Positions 9,252-18,456 of a DNA stretch of 64,000 bases are shown piece by piece (position 1 is the stretch's first letter; the number at the start of each line of letters is the position of its first letter). The translations under genes were made by a program, and so were the position numbers. This stretch comes from Peteryoungia ipomoeae (lineage in GTDB: Bacteria; Pseudomonadota; Alphaproteobacteria; Rhizobiales; Rhizobiaceae). The stretch is from NCBI RefSeq assembly GCF_004912165.1, contig NZ_STGV01000001.1, positions 992,001 through 1,056,000 on the forward strand. Reading direction: 5' to 3'. The notes below the pieces were generated by a model that ran no database searches, was not told the origin of the DNA, and was given only the letters and a program-made list of their open reading frames with translations.

Positions 9252-9764
9252 TCAGCCCATCGGTCCGTAGGTCAGCGCTTCCTCGCTTTCCAGCGTCTTG
9301 ACCATAGCGACCGTCTCCAGATCGCGGTCGAGCTTGGGATTGTAGACGACCGAAAGCCACTGGATTGCGTAGCCATGGCTCCGGAAGAAGGCGACTGCCT
9401 CGTGGTTGCGGGCATGGGTTTCCAGACGTGCCTCGCTCTGCCCCATCCGCCTCATATCCTCTTCAACGGCCGCCAGCAGCGCCGATCCCATACCCTGACG
9501 TTGATGATCAGGATCGATCCAGAAATCCGTGATCATTTCATCCAGATCTTCCCGAGCTGCCCATCCAACCGGCGTTCCGCCGCTTTCCACGATGATGATG
9601 GTGATCCAGCCATTCTGGGTGAAGCGGCTAAAGGCGCTGCGGGCGTTGTCGATCATCGCAGCCGTTTCACCGACCGGCATCATGGCCTTGTGCCATGCGC
9701 GCAGCCCGATCTCCGCCAACACCTGCCAGTCGTCCTGCTGTGCCTTGCGGATCGTTATCATCAA
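9252..9764 (-). CDS. GNAT family N-acetyltransferase (paralogue of the gene at 9984)
   Basis: A 170-residue GNAT protein with the CoA loop DPDHQRQGMGSALL. It shares an ordered set of motifs with its neighbour at 9984-10472: VGW-ARE, I-D-W-DP-HQ, DMR--G, ETHA-N and a final G-x-I-x-W. The two are therefore diverged tandem duplicates. GGTGAGG precedes the start, and either of two adjacent ATG codons (9764 or 9761) may be used. It lies 88 bases upstream of gatB and is probably in the same transcript. Substrate unknown. Confidence 0.88.
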   Translation of the reverse strand: MMITIRKAQQDDWQVLAEIGLRAWHKAMMPVGETAAMIDNARSAFSRFTQNGWITIIIVESGGTPVGWAAREDLDEMITDFWIDPDHQRQGMGSALLAAVEEDMRRMGQSEARLETHARNHEAVAFFRSHGYAIQWLSVVYNPKLDRDLETVAMVKTLESEEALTYGPMG

Positions 9765-9983
9765 TGCCTCACCCTGTGGCGGTCAGTAAAGCACCGACGC
9801 TGCGTCTTGACCAGAGATTGAGAATGGCTTCAGACAATGCAAATGGTATCCGTCGCTTATCGGCGTTTCCTGAGGCTCCTACCCTTGCGTGAGCGGCGTC
9901 AGTCGCAAGAGCGATTCGACCGTTGCCGACGGCTCGTCCTCCGGCGCGCGGCTGGCAGTCAGGCCAGAGCCTCAACTGAGGTC

Positions 9984-10472
9984 TCATGCCAACGACTGCT
10001 GCATGCGGACCTTCTCAACCGCCATTTTCATCGAAGGCGAATGCTGCATTCCACGCCAGATAATTGTGAAGCCAAGGCTCTCGTAGAGCCGGATGGCCCC
10101 TTGATTGGCGGCATGGGTTTCGATCCGGGCAAGTTTCAAGCCCTCGGAGCGCATATCGCGCAGCGTGGCGGAGACGAGGGCGAACCCAATGCCGAGACCC
10201 TGATGGGCGGGGTCAACCCAGAGATCTGAGATATAGTCACGCCTGCCTTCGCGTGCCGTCCAGCCGACGACCTCACCCCCGAGCTCGCCCAGTGTGACCA
10301 GACGAAAATGCTCTTGCGCAAAACTCTGGAAGCTCTCGCGGATCCGGACCACCATATCAGGCCCAAAGGCATTCAGTACCGGATTGGCGGCCCAGGCCGC
10401 AAATCCCACCCGGCCGACGCTCTCCGCATCGGACTGGGTCATCTCGCGTATGACGAAGTCCTTTACCACCAC
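9984..10472 (-). CDS. GNAT family N-acetyltransferase overlapping gatA
   Basis: A 162-residue GNAT protein starting [15 protein letters not shown]. The CoA loop is [14 protein letters not shown] and the C-terminal motif is [13 protein letters not shown]. Its start lies inside the last codons of gatA (10-base overlap), which points to translational coupling. It is a paralogue of the GNAT gene at 9252-9764. Between the two are 219 bases with no gene that I can see. Confidence 0.9.
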   Translation of the reverse strand: MVVKDFVIREMTQSDAESVGRVGFAAWAANPVLNAFGPDMVVRIRESFQSFAQEHFRLVTLGELGGEVVGWTAREGRRDYISDLWVDPAHQGLGIGFALVSATLRDMRSEGLKLARIETHAANQGAIRLYESLGFTIIWRGMQHSPSMKMAVEKVRMQQSLA

Positions 10473-11944
10473 TTGGCCGGCGCGAACTTGCCGGCTGCCT
10501 GTTCGATGACATGGGCGGTCTTGAAGAGGGTTTCTTCTTCGAAGGGCTTGCCGATCACCTGCAGGCCGAGCGGCAGCCCCTTGCTGTCGAGACCGGCCGG
10601 CACCGAAATGCCCGGAAGACCTGCCATGTTCAGCGTGATGGTGAAGACGTCCTGCATGTACATCTTGACCGGATCGGCTGCGAGGTCCTTGTCGCCGATG
10701 GCAAAGGCCGAAGACGGCGTGATTGGCGCGAGGATCGCATCGACGCCCGCTTCGAAGGCGCGTTCGAAATCGCGCTTGATCAGGGTGCGGACCTTCTGCG
10801 CCTTCAGGTAATAGGCATCGTAATAACCGGCTGACAGCACATAAGTGCCGACCATGATGCGGCGCTGCACTTCCTTGCCGAATCCGGCAGCGCGGGTCTT
10901 CTCGTACATGTCCGCGATGTCCTTGCCATCGACCCTCAGGCCGTAGCGGACGCCGTCATAGCGGGCGAGGTTGGAGGAGGCTTCCGCGGGTGCGACGATG
11001 TAATAGGCCGGCAGCGCGTATTTTGTATGCGGCAGCGAAATGTCGACGATTTCGGCACCGGCCTCCTTGAGCCAGGCGATGCCTTGGCTCCAGAGCGCTT
11101 CGATTTCCTCGGACATGCCTTCGACGCGGTATTCCTTGGGGATACCGATCTTCATGCCCTTCACCGAACCGCCGAGAGCCTTCTCGTAATCCGGCACCGG
11201 CAGGTCGACAGAGGTCGTGTCCTTCGGATCGACGCTTGCCATGGACTTCAGGAGGATGGCGGCATCGCGCACGTCACGGGCAATCGGGCCGGCCTGATCG
11301 AGCGAGGAGGCGTAGGCGACGATGCCGAAGCGCGAGCAGCGGCCGTAAGTGGGCTTGATTCCAACGGTGCCGGTAAAGGCTGCCGGCTGACGGATCGAGC
11401 CACCGGTATCGGTTGCAGTCGCACCGGCACAGAGATGGGCGGCCACGGCTGCGGCCGAACCGCCGGACGAACCGCCGGGCACCAGCTTTTCGTCCGACCC
11501 CGAAGCCTTCCAGGGGTTTACGACCGGGCCGTAGTAGGAGCTTTCGTTCGACGACCCCATGGCGAATTCGTCCATGTTGAGCTTGCCCAGCATGACGGCA
11601 CCGGCGTCCCAGAGATTCTGGGTGACAGTCGATTCGTATTTCGGCTTGAAGCCGTCGAGGATGTGGCTGCAAGCCTGGGTATGCACATCCTTGGTGGCGA
11701 AAAGATCCTTGACGCCAAGCGGAATGCCTTCGAGCACGCCGGCCTTGCCTTCCGCGATGCGGGCGTCAGAGGCCTTGGCCATGTCGCGGGCAATGTCGGC
11801 GGTGACCGCGACATAGGCATTCAGCGCGCCATTGGCCTGATCGATCGCCGAGAGATAGGCATCCGTCAGTTCGACGGCCTTGATCTCCTTGGCGGCGAGT
11901 TTCGCGCGGGCTTCGGCGATGGTGAGGCTGGTCAGTTCGCTCAT
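10463..11944 (-). CDS. gatA: Asp-tRNA(Asn)/Glu-tRNA(Gln) amidotransferase subunit A (glutaminase)
   Basis: GatA is the amidase of GatCAB: it hydrolyses glutamine and channels ammonia to GatB. The 493-residue protein shows the amidase signature ([13 protein letters not shown]). The expected Ser-cisSer-Lys triad is visible as K79 (GVKDLF), S159 and S183 (DTGGSIR). Length and the C-terminal [22 protein letters not shown] block are typical. It lies 77 bases after gatC on the same strand, and its 3' end overlaps a GNAT gene. Confidence 0.97.
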   Translation of the reverse strand: MSELTSLTIAEARAKLAAKEIKAVELTDAYLSAIDQANGALNAYVAVTADIARDMAKASDARIAEGKAGVLEGIPLGVKDLFATKDVHTQACSHILDGFKPKYESTVTQNLWDAGAVMLGKLNMDEFAMGSSNESSYYGPVVNPWKASGSDEKLVPGGSSGGSAAAVAAHLCAGATATDTGGSIRQPAAFTGTVGIKPTYGRCSRFGIVAYASSLDQAGPIARDVRDAAILLKSMASVDPKDTTSVDLPVPDYEKALGGSVKGMKIGIPKEYRVEGMSEEIEALWSQGIAWLKEAGAEIVDISLPHTKYALPAYYIVAPAEASSNLARYDGVRYGLRVDGKDIADMYEKTRAAGFGKEVQRRIMVGTYVLSAGYYDAYYLKAQKVRTLIKRDFERAFEAGVDAILAPITPSSAFAIGDKDLAADPVKMYMQDVFTITLNMAGLPGISVPAGLDSKGLPLGLQVIGKPFEEETLFKTAHVIEQAAGKFAPAKWW

Positions 11945-12021
11945 GGCAGGTTCACTTCAATGGTCTGCGCCCGATTGGGCGGAAAAACTTAGGGTGGCTC
12001 GAACGACAGGCAGATCCGCCC

Positions 12022-12309
12022 TTATTCGACAACCTTCGGCACCTGGAAGAAATTGCGATCCGTCGCCGGCGCATTGGCGACGATCTCGTCGGCCTTCTGG
12101 CCGTCAGTCACCTTGTCTTCGCGCTTCTTCATGGCAATCGGCGTGACCGAGGTCATCGGCTCGACACCTGTCACGTCCACTTCGTCAAGCTGCTCGACAA
12201 AGCCGAGAATGCCGTTGAGTTTCGCGGTCATGCCGCCTGCCTCCTCGTCGCTGACAGCGATGCGGGCAAGACGGGCTACGCGCTTGACGGTGGCAATATC
12301 GACAGACAT
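12022..12309 (-). CDS. gatC: Asp-tRNA(Asn)/Glu-tRNA(Gln) amidotransferase subunit C
   Basis: GatC is the small stabilising subunit that wraps around the GatA-GatB interface. The 95-residue product has the usual order: [16 protein letters not shown], an amphipathic helix [21 protein letters not shown], and the C-terminal FFQVPKVVE. The frame runs 19 codons further upstream, but the ATG at 12307-12309 follows GGAGAA at 5-base spacing and gives the standard N-terminus. It is the first gene of the gatC-gatA-GNAT-GNAT-gatB-GNAT-GNAT run. Confidence 0.96.
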   Translation of the reverse strand: MSVDIATVKRVARLARIAVSDEEAGGMTAKLNGILGFVEQLDEVDVTGVEPMTSVTPIAMKKREDKVTDGQKADEIVANAPATDRNFFQVPKVVE

Positions 12310-12375
12310 GGCATTCTCCAGATGGGCTGTTGTCTTCGCTATAAAGGCCGTCAAGCGCTGGTGCAACGGGGTTTG

Positions 12376-13080
12376 TCAGACCGAGACAGCCGTTCCGGCT
12401 GCAGGTGTCAGAACACGGGTGCGGGTTCCCTCCATTCCAGCCACGAACTTTTCCGGGGTCTGGTCGATGATCGGGAAGGAGCCGTAGTGGCAGGGGATCG
12501 CGGTCTTGAAGTCGAAGAAGCGCTGGCAGGCAAGTGCCGCAACAGCCCCGCCCATGGTAAAGCGATCACCGATCGGAACAAGGCCGATATCGGGTTGGTG
12601 CAGTTCATTGATGAGCTTCATGTCGGAGAAGATGTCGGTATCGCCCATATGCAGCAGCGATGCATCATCCTCGACATGCAGCATCAGCCCATTGGCATTG
12701 CCGAGTGCATGCGACACGCCGTCTTCGGTGATCTGGGCGGACGAATGCAGGGCATTGGTGAAGGTTGCCGAAAAGCCTTCAAAGTGAATGGTGCCGCCGG
12801 TATTGCCCATTTCAATCTTCTCGACGCCCTTTGTGGCAAGCCAGGCCGCAAGATCGGCATTGGCAAGCACGGTGGCACCGGTTTCCTTGGCGAGGCTCAC
12901 CGTATCGCCGACATGGTCGCCGTGACCATGGGTGAGCAGAATATGGGTGATGCCCTTGGTCATGTCCTTGCGATCAAGCCCCGCAAAGCCAGGATTATGC
13001 GTCAGGAAGGGATCGATCAGGATCGAAGCCTTGGCTGTGTCGAGGCGAAAGGCGGCATGGCCGAGCCAGGTGATTTTCAT
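12376..13080 (-). CDS. Metal-dependent hydrolase, UPF0173 / metallo-beta-lactamase fold
   Basis: A 234-residue protein of the UPF0173 family. It starts [13 protein letters not shown] and carries the metal-binding motif HGHGDH at residues 51-56. Further metal ligands are likely in LLHMGDTD and [11 protein letters not shown]. Proteins of this family are stand-alone beta-lactamase-fold hydrolases with no settled substrate. The frame is open 67 codons further upstream, but that part is Arg/Pro-rich and unlike the family; the chosen ATG has a CGGAGAT site upstream. It lies 66 bases upstream of gatC on the same strand and could feed the gat transcript. Confidence 0.93.
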   Translation of the reverse strand: MKITWLGHAAFRLDTAKASILIDPFLTHNPGFAGLDRKDMTKGITHILLTHGHGDHVGDTVSLAKETGATVLANADLAAWLATKGVEKIEMGNTGGTIHFEGFSATFTNALHSSAQITEDGVSHALGNANGLMLHVEDDASLLHMGDTDIFSDMKLINELHQPDIGLVPIGDRFTMGGAVAALACQRFFDFKTAIPCHYGSFPIIDQTPEKFVAGMEGTRTRVLTPAAGTAVSV

Positions 13081-13226
13081 CCGATATCTCCGAGTGTAGG
13101 TCCGAGTGGCAATATATGGTCTGCGTGACGACGGGCAACATCGGCAGGCCGACTTGCTTGCTACCCTGCCCTGATTATGCGACCAGCATGACAGCCATAA
13201 AGTAATAAAGACCGGAAGGAACGATA

Positions 13227-13523
13227 ATGGCCGATGACGACTATGTGTATGACGAGGCCACCGGCGAATGGCGCCCGGCATCGGAGATTGCAGCGGCAGC
13301 GGCGCAGAAGCCCGTGGCGCGCGACGCCTCCGGCACCGAGCTTGCCGACGGCGATTCGGTCGTCCTGATCAAGGATCTCAAGGTCAAGGGCGCCGGTCAG
13401 ACCTTGAAGCAGGGAACCGTGATCCGCTCGATCCGCCTGACGGACGATCCAGAGCATATCGATTGCAAGCATGATGCCATCAAGGGCCTGGTGCTGCGCA
13501 CAGAATTCGTGCGCAAACGCTGA
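13227..13523 (+). CDS. PhnA-domain protein lacking the zinc ribbon
   Basis: A 98-residue protein whose second half is the PhnA/YjdM C-terminal domain: [30 protein letters not shown] strands, the basic VIRSIRL and the end LRTEFVRKR. Normal PhnA proteins begin with a Cys4 zinc ribbon. Here residues 1-20 ([17 protein letters not shown]) keep the spacing of that strand pair but have no cysteine. The name alkylphosphonate utilisation protein comes only from gene position in E. coli; the true function is unknown. GGAAGG lies 9 bases upstream of the ATG. It starts the + strand run PhnA-ruvX. Confidence 0.85.
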   Translation: MADDDYVYDEATGEWRPASEIAAAAAQKPVARDASGTELADGDSVVLIKDLKVKGAGQTLKQGTVIRSIRLTDDPEHIDCKHDAIKGLVLRTEFVRKR

Positions 13524-13544
13524 TCACTGCGGGAAAGGACGACA

Positions 13545-14042
13545 ATGGCAACGCTGACGATCGAGGAACTTGCGACCAGGCTTGAGCCGAACCAGGCGAT
13601 TGCAGGGCTTGATCTAGGCACGAAAACCATCGGGCTTTCGGCCTCCGATCTCGGTCGACGCTTTGCCACCCCCCGCCCCGTCATCAAGCGGGTCAAGTTC
13701 ACTCAGGACGCCGAGGTTCTGCTCGCATTTGCGGCGAAAGAAAAGATCGCCGCCTTTATCATTGGTCTTCCCGTCAACATGGACGGATCAAACGGCCCGA
13801 GGGTGCAGGCAACCCGCGCCTTCGTGCGCTCGATGTCGGATAAAACCGATATTCCTTTTGTCTTCTGGGACGAAAGGCTCTCGACCGTGGCCGCCGAGAG
13901 GGCACTGCTTGAAATGGATGTCTCCCGCGCCAAGCGCAGCGAACGCATTGATTCGGCGGCGGCAAGCTTCATCCTTCAGGGCGCGCTGGACAGGCTCTCG
14001 GGTCTTGCCCGCGCCTCCGACACTTCTGCAGACTTCACCTGA
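13545..14042 (+). CDS. ruvX: Putative pre-16S rRNA nuclease / Holliday junction resolvase-like YqgF
   Basis: A 165-residue RuvX/YqgF protein with an RNase H-like fold, thought to process the 5' end of 16S rRNA and suggested earlier to resolve Holliday junctions. Catalytic acidic positions are expected in [16 protein letters not shown], in the strand [22 protein letters not shown] (an active-site loop), and in [15 protein letters not shown] and [15 protein letters not shown]. It starts 21 bases after the PhnA-like gene with GGGAAAGGA upstream. The last 67 bases overlap the 3' end of the convergent DUF6105-like gene. Confidence 0.95.
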   Translation: MATLTIEELATRLEPNQAIAGLDLGTKTIGLSASDLGRRFATPRPVIKRVKFTQDAEVLLAFAAKEKIAAFIIGLPVNMDGSNGPRVQATRAFVRSMSDKTDIPFVFWDERLSTVAAERALLEMDVSRAKRSERIDSAAASFILQGALDRLSGLARASDTSADFT

Positions 14043-14311
14043 CGCTGCGCCCACCAGGCCGCAATCTTCTTGCGACGACGAAAACCGATGATGGCAAACA
14101 GGATGAGGCTGTCGACAACGATCGCACGCATGACAAGCGGCGGGATCGTTTCCGGCGGAATGCCGAGAACATTGCCATAGATCTGGAAGACCAGATCATG
14201 CGTCTGCCGCGTCAGCATGAAGAAGCCGAAGCTCATGTCGTGATAGGACAAGCCGTACCAAGCAGCGAGCAATGCGATGGGTGCTGCCCAAAAGATCAAT
14301 AGTGCCTTCAT
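13976..14311 (-). CDS. Small membrane protein, DUF6105-like
   Basis: A 111-residue protein with one N-terminal membrane segment ([20 protein letters not shown]) and a second around residues 62-76 ([15 protein letters not shown]). It ends in a basic, then Ala/Ser-rich tail. I recall similar rhizobial proteins named DUF6105, but cannot verify it. Its ATG overlaps the stop codon of the next upstream gene in an ATGA, so the two are translationally coupled. The tail overlaps ruvX by 67 bases on the opposite strand. Function unknown. Confidence 0.75.
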   Translation of the reverse strand: MKALLIFWAAPIALLAAWYGLSYHDMSFGFFMLTRQTHDLVFQIYGNVLGIPPETIPPLVMRAIVVDSLILFAIIGFRRRKKIAAWWAQRQVKSAEVSEARARPESLSSAP

Positions 14312-14505
14312 AGCGCCCTTGCCTCTTCAAATCTTGGCGTATCATTCGCCAGGGTCCAAGTTTCAAACGCCCACCGCAGGAGCGCCATCGTTGTCATGAC
14401 GACGGCGGGCACCGCGATATCGAGCGCCAGCCCCGAGAAGAAGGCCGAAGTCATCGCAATCAGCAATGCGCGTGCTCCAAGCTCGGTCGTCACCATTGCA
14501 CCCAT
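14308..14505 (-). CDS. Small hydrophobic protein, function unknown
   Basis: A 65-residue protein with two closely spaced hydrophobic stretches (LIAMTSAFFSGLALDIAVPAV and TTMALLRWAF), probably in the inner membrane. The stop codon overlaps the start of the DUF6105-like gene by 4 bases (ATGA). Start may be the first ATG or the one three codons on. It runs divergently from the AEC transporter gene. I do not recognise a family. Confidence 0.65.
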   Translation of the reverse strand: MGAMVTTELGARALLIAMTSAFFSGLALDIAVPAVVMTTMALLRWAFETWTLANDTPRFEEARAL

Positions 14506-14695
14506 TAACGTTTACAGAGGGCGAAGGTGTCCCGAGCAGCAGCGCTGCGCAACGTAAACCTTTTGTTAAGGTTAACGGGGCCTGGGGATAACACGGCCCG
14601 CACCGCCCTCTTGAGCGCGATCAAAGGTGAAAAGCCGGGCGTTGCCTTACCCTTGCCCAGGGTCTATCGGTGCGACCTTCAATTGCGGACCCGCC

Positions 14696-15616
14696 ATGCT
14701 CATCATCCTTGAAAGTATTCTGCCGATCTTCCTGCTGGTCTTGCTCGGCGTCGGACTGAAACGCAGCCCGCTGATTCCCGAAAGCTTCTGGTCTGGCCTC
14801 GAAATCTTCGGCTATTACGTCCTGTTTCCAGCCCTCCTCTTTGAGACCCTGGCGACGACCGATTTTTCCCAGATCCAGGGCGCCGGTGTCAGCCTGGTCT
14901 CGCTGCTTGCCGTGCTCGTCATTTCCGCTGTGACGCTTGGTTTGTGGCCGGTGCTGAAAGCAGCCGGCATGCAGGGGCCGGCCTTCACCTCCGTCTTTCA
15001 GACGGCGACCCGCTGGAACGGTTTCATGGCGCTGGCCATGGCGGAAAAACTGACGGGGTCGATCGGGCTTTCGGTGATTGCGGTTGTCATGGCGACCATC
15101 ATCATCCCGATCAACCTGATGAATGTCGGCGTCATGATCTGGTTTTCCGGGCAAGGCCGCGACATGAAGACCTTCGTCAAGCGCATCATCAGCAATCCAA
15201 TCATCCTGGGTGCGGTGCTCGGTGTTGCGGTGAACCTCGCGGGGGTACCGATCTACGATCCCTTCATGGTGACAGTGGAGCTCGTGGCGCGCACCTCCCT
15301 GCCCCTCGGCCTGCTCACCGTCGGCGCCGGCCTGAAGATTGCCGATGCCTTGCGCCCAGCGCCCAGCGTTTTCCTGAGCGCCGGTCTGAAGCTCATTCTG
15401 TTTCCACTGGTGTCTGTCGGGCTCAGCCTGCTGTTTGGCCTGACCGGCGAAACGCTTGCGATGGTCACCCTGGCTGCTGCCGTTCCGACTGCCATGAACG
15501 GCTATCTTCTGGCCAAGCAGATGGGCGGCGACGCGGACCTCTATGCGGCAGCGGCCACGGTGCAGACGATGCTTGCCTTCGTCACCGTGCCGATCGTGCT
15601 TGCCCTTTTGGCTTAG
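14696..15616 (+). CDS. AEC family transporter (auxin efflux carrier fold)
   Basis: A 306-residue integral membrane protein of the AEC family, with the usual two bundles of five helices: residues 1-140 and 165-306. Typical segments are LPIFLLVLLGVGLKRSPLIP at the start and LPLGLLTVGAGLK in the second half. Bacterial members export or import small organic acids such as malate and malonate; the substrate here is not evident. The chosen ATG at 14696 fits the family N-terminus; the upstream frame is Cys/Pro-rich and unlikely. The last 3 bases of its stop overlap the stop of the convergent acyl-CoA dehydrogenase gene. Confidence 0.9.
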   Translation: MLIILESILPIFLLVLLGVGLKRSPLIPESFWSGLEIFGYYVLFPALLFETLATTDFSQIQGAGVSLVSLLAVLVISAVTLGLWPVLKAAGMQGPAFTSVFQTATRWNGFMALAMAEKLTGSIGLSVIAVVMATIIIPINLMNVGVMIWFSGQGRDMKTFVKRIISNPIILGAVLGVAVNLAGVPIYDPFMVTVELVARTSLPLGLLTVGAGLKIADALRPAPSVFLSAGLKLILFPLVSVGLSLLFGLTGETLAMVTLAAAVPTAMNGYLLAKQMGGDADLYAAAATVQTMLAFVTVPIVLALLA

Positions 15617-17265
15617 GCACCTGGCGGATAAAGAAGATCGAGCACGAAGCGGGCGTCAAAGCGGGCGTCAATCACGCCGTAGCTGTGACGCCAGCCACCG
15701 GCGAGGCGGCTTTCGAGGAAGGCATCGGCGATCTTGGAGGCCCCGAGGCGATAAAGCTCGGCAGCACCTGCCGCAAGCGCCAGTTGCTCGATCAGCAGGC
15801 GGCCTGCGGCCTCATCCTGGTCTGCCAAGGCGGTTGCAGCGCGCAGCACTTCGACGGTCTTGCGCCCGGAGGGTCCGAGATCGCGCTCCAGTCCGGCAAA
15901 CAGGGTTTCAAAGAGATCCTTGCCGCGGCTCAAGACCCTGAGCACATCGAGCGCCATGACATTGCCCGAGCCTTCCCAGATCGCATTGACCGGCGCTTCG
16001 CGGTAGTGGCGGGCGATCGCACGCTCCTCGACATAGCCATTGCCGCCGATGCACTCCATCGCCTCATAGATCAGCGCAGGCGCAATCTTGCAGACCCAGT
16101 ATTTGGCAACCGGCGTCATGACGCGGGCATAGGCCGCATCCACCGAGTTTTCACGGGCGCGGTCAAAGCTGTCGGCCACGCGGAAGGCAAGAGCCGTGGC
16201 GGCTGCGACATCGAGCGCCATATCGGCGAGAACCCGCGTCATCATCGGCTGGTCGATCAGCTTCTTGCCGAAGACAGAGCGGCCACGCACGTGGTGCACG
16301 GCTTCCGCCATCGATGCACGCATCATGCCGGCGGAGGCGAGCGCGCAATCGAGGCGGGTCAGCGTGACCATATCGAGAATGGTGCGCACGCCATCGCCCG
16401 GCGTTCCCAGGAGGAAACCGAAGGCCTCGTCGAATTCGACCTCGGCGGACGCATTGGAGCGGTTGCCAAGCTTGTCCTTCAGGCGCTGGAATTCCAGGCC
16501 GTTGGCAGAGCCGTCCTCGAGGAGGCGCGGAACGAGGAAGCAGCCCATGCCGTCCTTCGTTTGCGCGAGCATGACGAAGGCATCCGACATTGGCGCTGAG
16601 AGAAACCATTTGTGGCCGGACAGGCGGTAGATGCCCTCGCCGACCCGCTCGCCTTGCGTGACATTGGCGCGGACATCGGTGCCGCCCTGCTTTTCCGTCA
16701 TGCCCATGCCGATGGTAACAGAACTCTTCTGCATCGGCGGACGATTGGACGAATCGTATTTGCGCGCGAGGATCTTCGGCGTCCATTCCTTCTGCACCGC
16801 GGGCGATGCCACAAGCGCTGCCACGGAGGCGCTTGTCATCGTCAACGGGCAGAGATGACCGGCTTCCAGTTGCGAGGTCAGGAAAAAGCGGACGGCGCGC
16901 GCCTTGTGCTCGCGACCGCGGGCTTCCGGCAGGTTTTCCCAGACCGAGGAATGCAGGCCTGACGACATGGAGCGGCGCATCAGGGCATGCCAGGCGGGAT
17001 GAAATTCAACCACATCAAGCCGCTCGCCGCGCGGACCATGGGTGCGCAGCGTCGGTGCGCTGACATTCGCCATGCGCGCCAGTTCCTGCGCTTCCGGAGA
17101 GGTCACATATTTGCCGATCGCATCGAATTCGTCCTTCAACTGCCGCGGCATCTGGTTCGTCAGATCGACCAGCAGTGGATCGGCCCGATAGGCATTGACA
17201 CCGGACCATGGTTTGGGCTGGTTCAGGGCGGCCAGTTTTTCTTCGGAACGATTCAAAGTGCTCAT
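15613..17265 (-). CDS. AidB-like acyl-CoA dehydrogenase family protein
   Basis: A 550-residue FAD protein resembling E. coli AidB more than ordinary acyl-CoA dehydrogenases (about 380 residues). It starts SGVNAYRADPLLVDL, has the mid-domain GMGMTEKQGGTDVRAN and SGHKWFLSAPMSDAF, the helical domain with GGNGYVEE, and EAPVNAIWEGSGNVMALDVLR near the C-terminus. AidB binds DNA and protects it during alkylation stress; its dehydrogenase activity is weak. Whether this protein does the same is inference. It diverges from pyrB across 213 bases. Confidence 0.9.
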   Translation of the reverse strand: MSTLNRSEEKLAALNQPKPWSGVNAYRADPLLVDLTNQMPRQLKDEFDAIGKYVTSPEAQELARMANVSAPTLRTHGPRGERLDVVEFHPAWHALMRRSMSSGLHSSVWENLPEARGREHKARAVRFFLTSQLEAGHLCPLTMTSASVAALVASPAVQKEWTPKILARKYDSSNRPPMQKSSVTIGMGMTEKQGGTDVRANVTQGERVGEGIYRLSGHKWFLSAPMSDAFVMLAQTKDGMGCFLVPRLLEDGSANGLEFQRLKDKLGNRSNASAEVEFDEAFGFLLGTPGDGVRTILDMVTLTRLDCALASAGMMRASMAEAVHHVRGRSVFGKKLIDQPMMTRVLADMALDVAAATALAFRVADSFDRARENSVDAAYARVMTPVAKYWVCKIAPALIYEAMECIGGNGYVEERAIARHYREAPVNAIWEGSGNVMALDVLRVLSRGKDLFETLFAGLERDLGPSGRKTVEVLRAATALADQDEAAGRLLIEQLALAAGAAELYRLGASKIADAFLESRLAGGWRHSYGVIDARFDARFVLDLLYPPGA

Positions 17266-17424
17266 GCTGATCTCATAATCAGACTGCGGTCGCTATGCCA
17301 ACGGCCAAGCCCTGATTTTCTCGATTTGAACTGCGCGTCGCGTGAGCGAAAACACCATTTGCGGCACCCAGGCAGACAGTCATATGGAAGATGGGGACCA
17401 TATTGTGAAGACGGTCGCGCCACC

Positions 17425-17453
17425 TTGCCCCTGAGGACGTCAATCTTTATAGA
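17425..17453 (+). promoter_or_regulatory. Predicted pyrB promoter
   Basis: TTGCCC at 17425-17430 and TATAGA at 17448-17453 are 17 bases apart, matching a sigma-70 promoter of alphaproteobacterial type. This leaves a leader of under 20 bases before pyrB, with AAGGGG as ribosome site, so there is no room for an attenuator. Confidence 0.5.
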
Positions 17454-17478
17454 CCGCGTAACATAGCAAGGGGCACCC

Positions 17479-18456
17479 ATGGTCTTCTTTCCGCATCGCC
17501 ATCTCATCGGCATCAAGGGGCTCACCGAGCAGGACATCACGCTATTGCTGGACAAGGCCGACGAGGCCGTCAAGATCAGCCGGCAGCGCGAAAAGAAGAC
17601 GTCCACGCTGCGCGGCCTGACCCAGATCAATCTCTTCTTCGAAGCCTCGACACGAACGCAATCCTCGTTCGAACTGGCGGGCAAGCGCCTCGGCGCCGAC
17701 GTCATGAACATGTCGGTCGGCAACTCCTCGGTTAAAAAGGGCGAGACGCTGATCGATACGGCGATGACGCTGAATGCGATGCGCCCGGATGTTCTGGTTG
17801 TGCGCCATTCCTCGGCGGGGGCCGCAGCACTTCTCGCCCAGAAGGTCGCCTGCTCCGTCGTCAATGCCGGCGATGGCCAGCATGAACATCCGACCCAGGC
17901 GCTTCTCGACGCGCTGACCATTCGACGCGCCAAGGGCAAGCTGTCGCGCATCATCGTCGCCATTTGTGGCGACGTGCTGCATTCGCGCGTGGCACGCTCC
18001 AACATCCTGCTGCTCAACGCGATGGGCGCGCGCGTTCGCGTCGTTGCGCCTGCCACGCTGCTGCCCGCCGGCATTGCCGATATGGGCTGCGAAGTCTTCC
18101 ACGACATGAAGGAAGGCCTGAAGGATGCCGACGTCGTGATGATGCTCCGGCTGCAGCGCGAGCGCATGTCGGGCTCCTTCGTGCCGTCGGTGCGCGAGTA
18201 CTTCCACTTCTACGGCCTCGACGCGGAAAAGCTGAAGGCGGCAAAGGAGGACGCGCTCGTGATGCATCCCGGCCCGATGAACCGCGGCGTTGAGATTGCC
18301 TCCGAGGTCGCCGATGGTCCGCAGAGTGTCATCGAGCAGCAGGTGGAAATGGGGGTCGCTGTGCGCATGGCGGTGATGGAAACGCTTCTCCTGTCGCAGA
18401 ACCATGGACCGCGCAGCGAAGGCCAGGCCTCGCGCAGCGAAGGAATGGACGCATGA
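17479..18456 (+). CDS. pyrB: Aspartate carbamoyltransferase catalytic subunit
   Basis: PyrB joins carbamoyl phosphate and aspartate, the committed step of pyrimidine synthesis. The 325-residue product has the carbamoyl phosphate loop [12 protein letters not shown] (STRT at 57-60), [16 protein letters not shown] and the C-terminal [11 protein letters not shown]. No pyrI is nearby. Its last 4 bases overlap the start of the PyrC-like gene (ATGA), as in organisms where PyrB and an inactive PyrC homologue form one complex. Confidence 0.97.
   Translation: MVFFPHRHLIGIKGLTEQDITLLLDKADEAVKISRQREKKTSTLRGLTQINLFFEASTRTQSSFELAGKRLGADVMNMSVGNSSVKKGETLIDTAMTLNAMRPDVLVVRHSSAGAAALLAQKVACSVVNAGDGQHEHPTQALLDALTIRRAKGKLSRIIVAICGDVLHSRVARSNILLLNAMGARVRVVAPATLLPAGIADMGCEVFHDMKEGLKDADVVMMLRLQRERMSGSFVPSVREYFHFYGLDAEKLKAAKEDALVMHPGPMNRGVEIASEVADGPQSVIEQQVEMGVAVRMAVMETLLLSQNHGPRSEGQASRSEGMDA

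Noticed and set aside
6618..10472. GNAT cluster as a toxin-antitoxin (TacT-like) system
   Set aside because: No DUF1778-type antitoxin gene precedes any of the four, and they are embedded in the gat run.
14555..14569. TTAA-N7-TTTA on the minus strand, close to a CtrA site, between the 65-residue gene and the AEC gene
   Set aside because: One base off the TTAA-N7-TTAA consensus and not near a known cell-cycle gene; also part of a simple AACCTT/AAGGTT hairpin.
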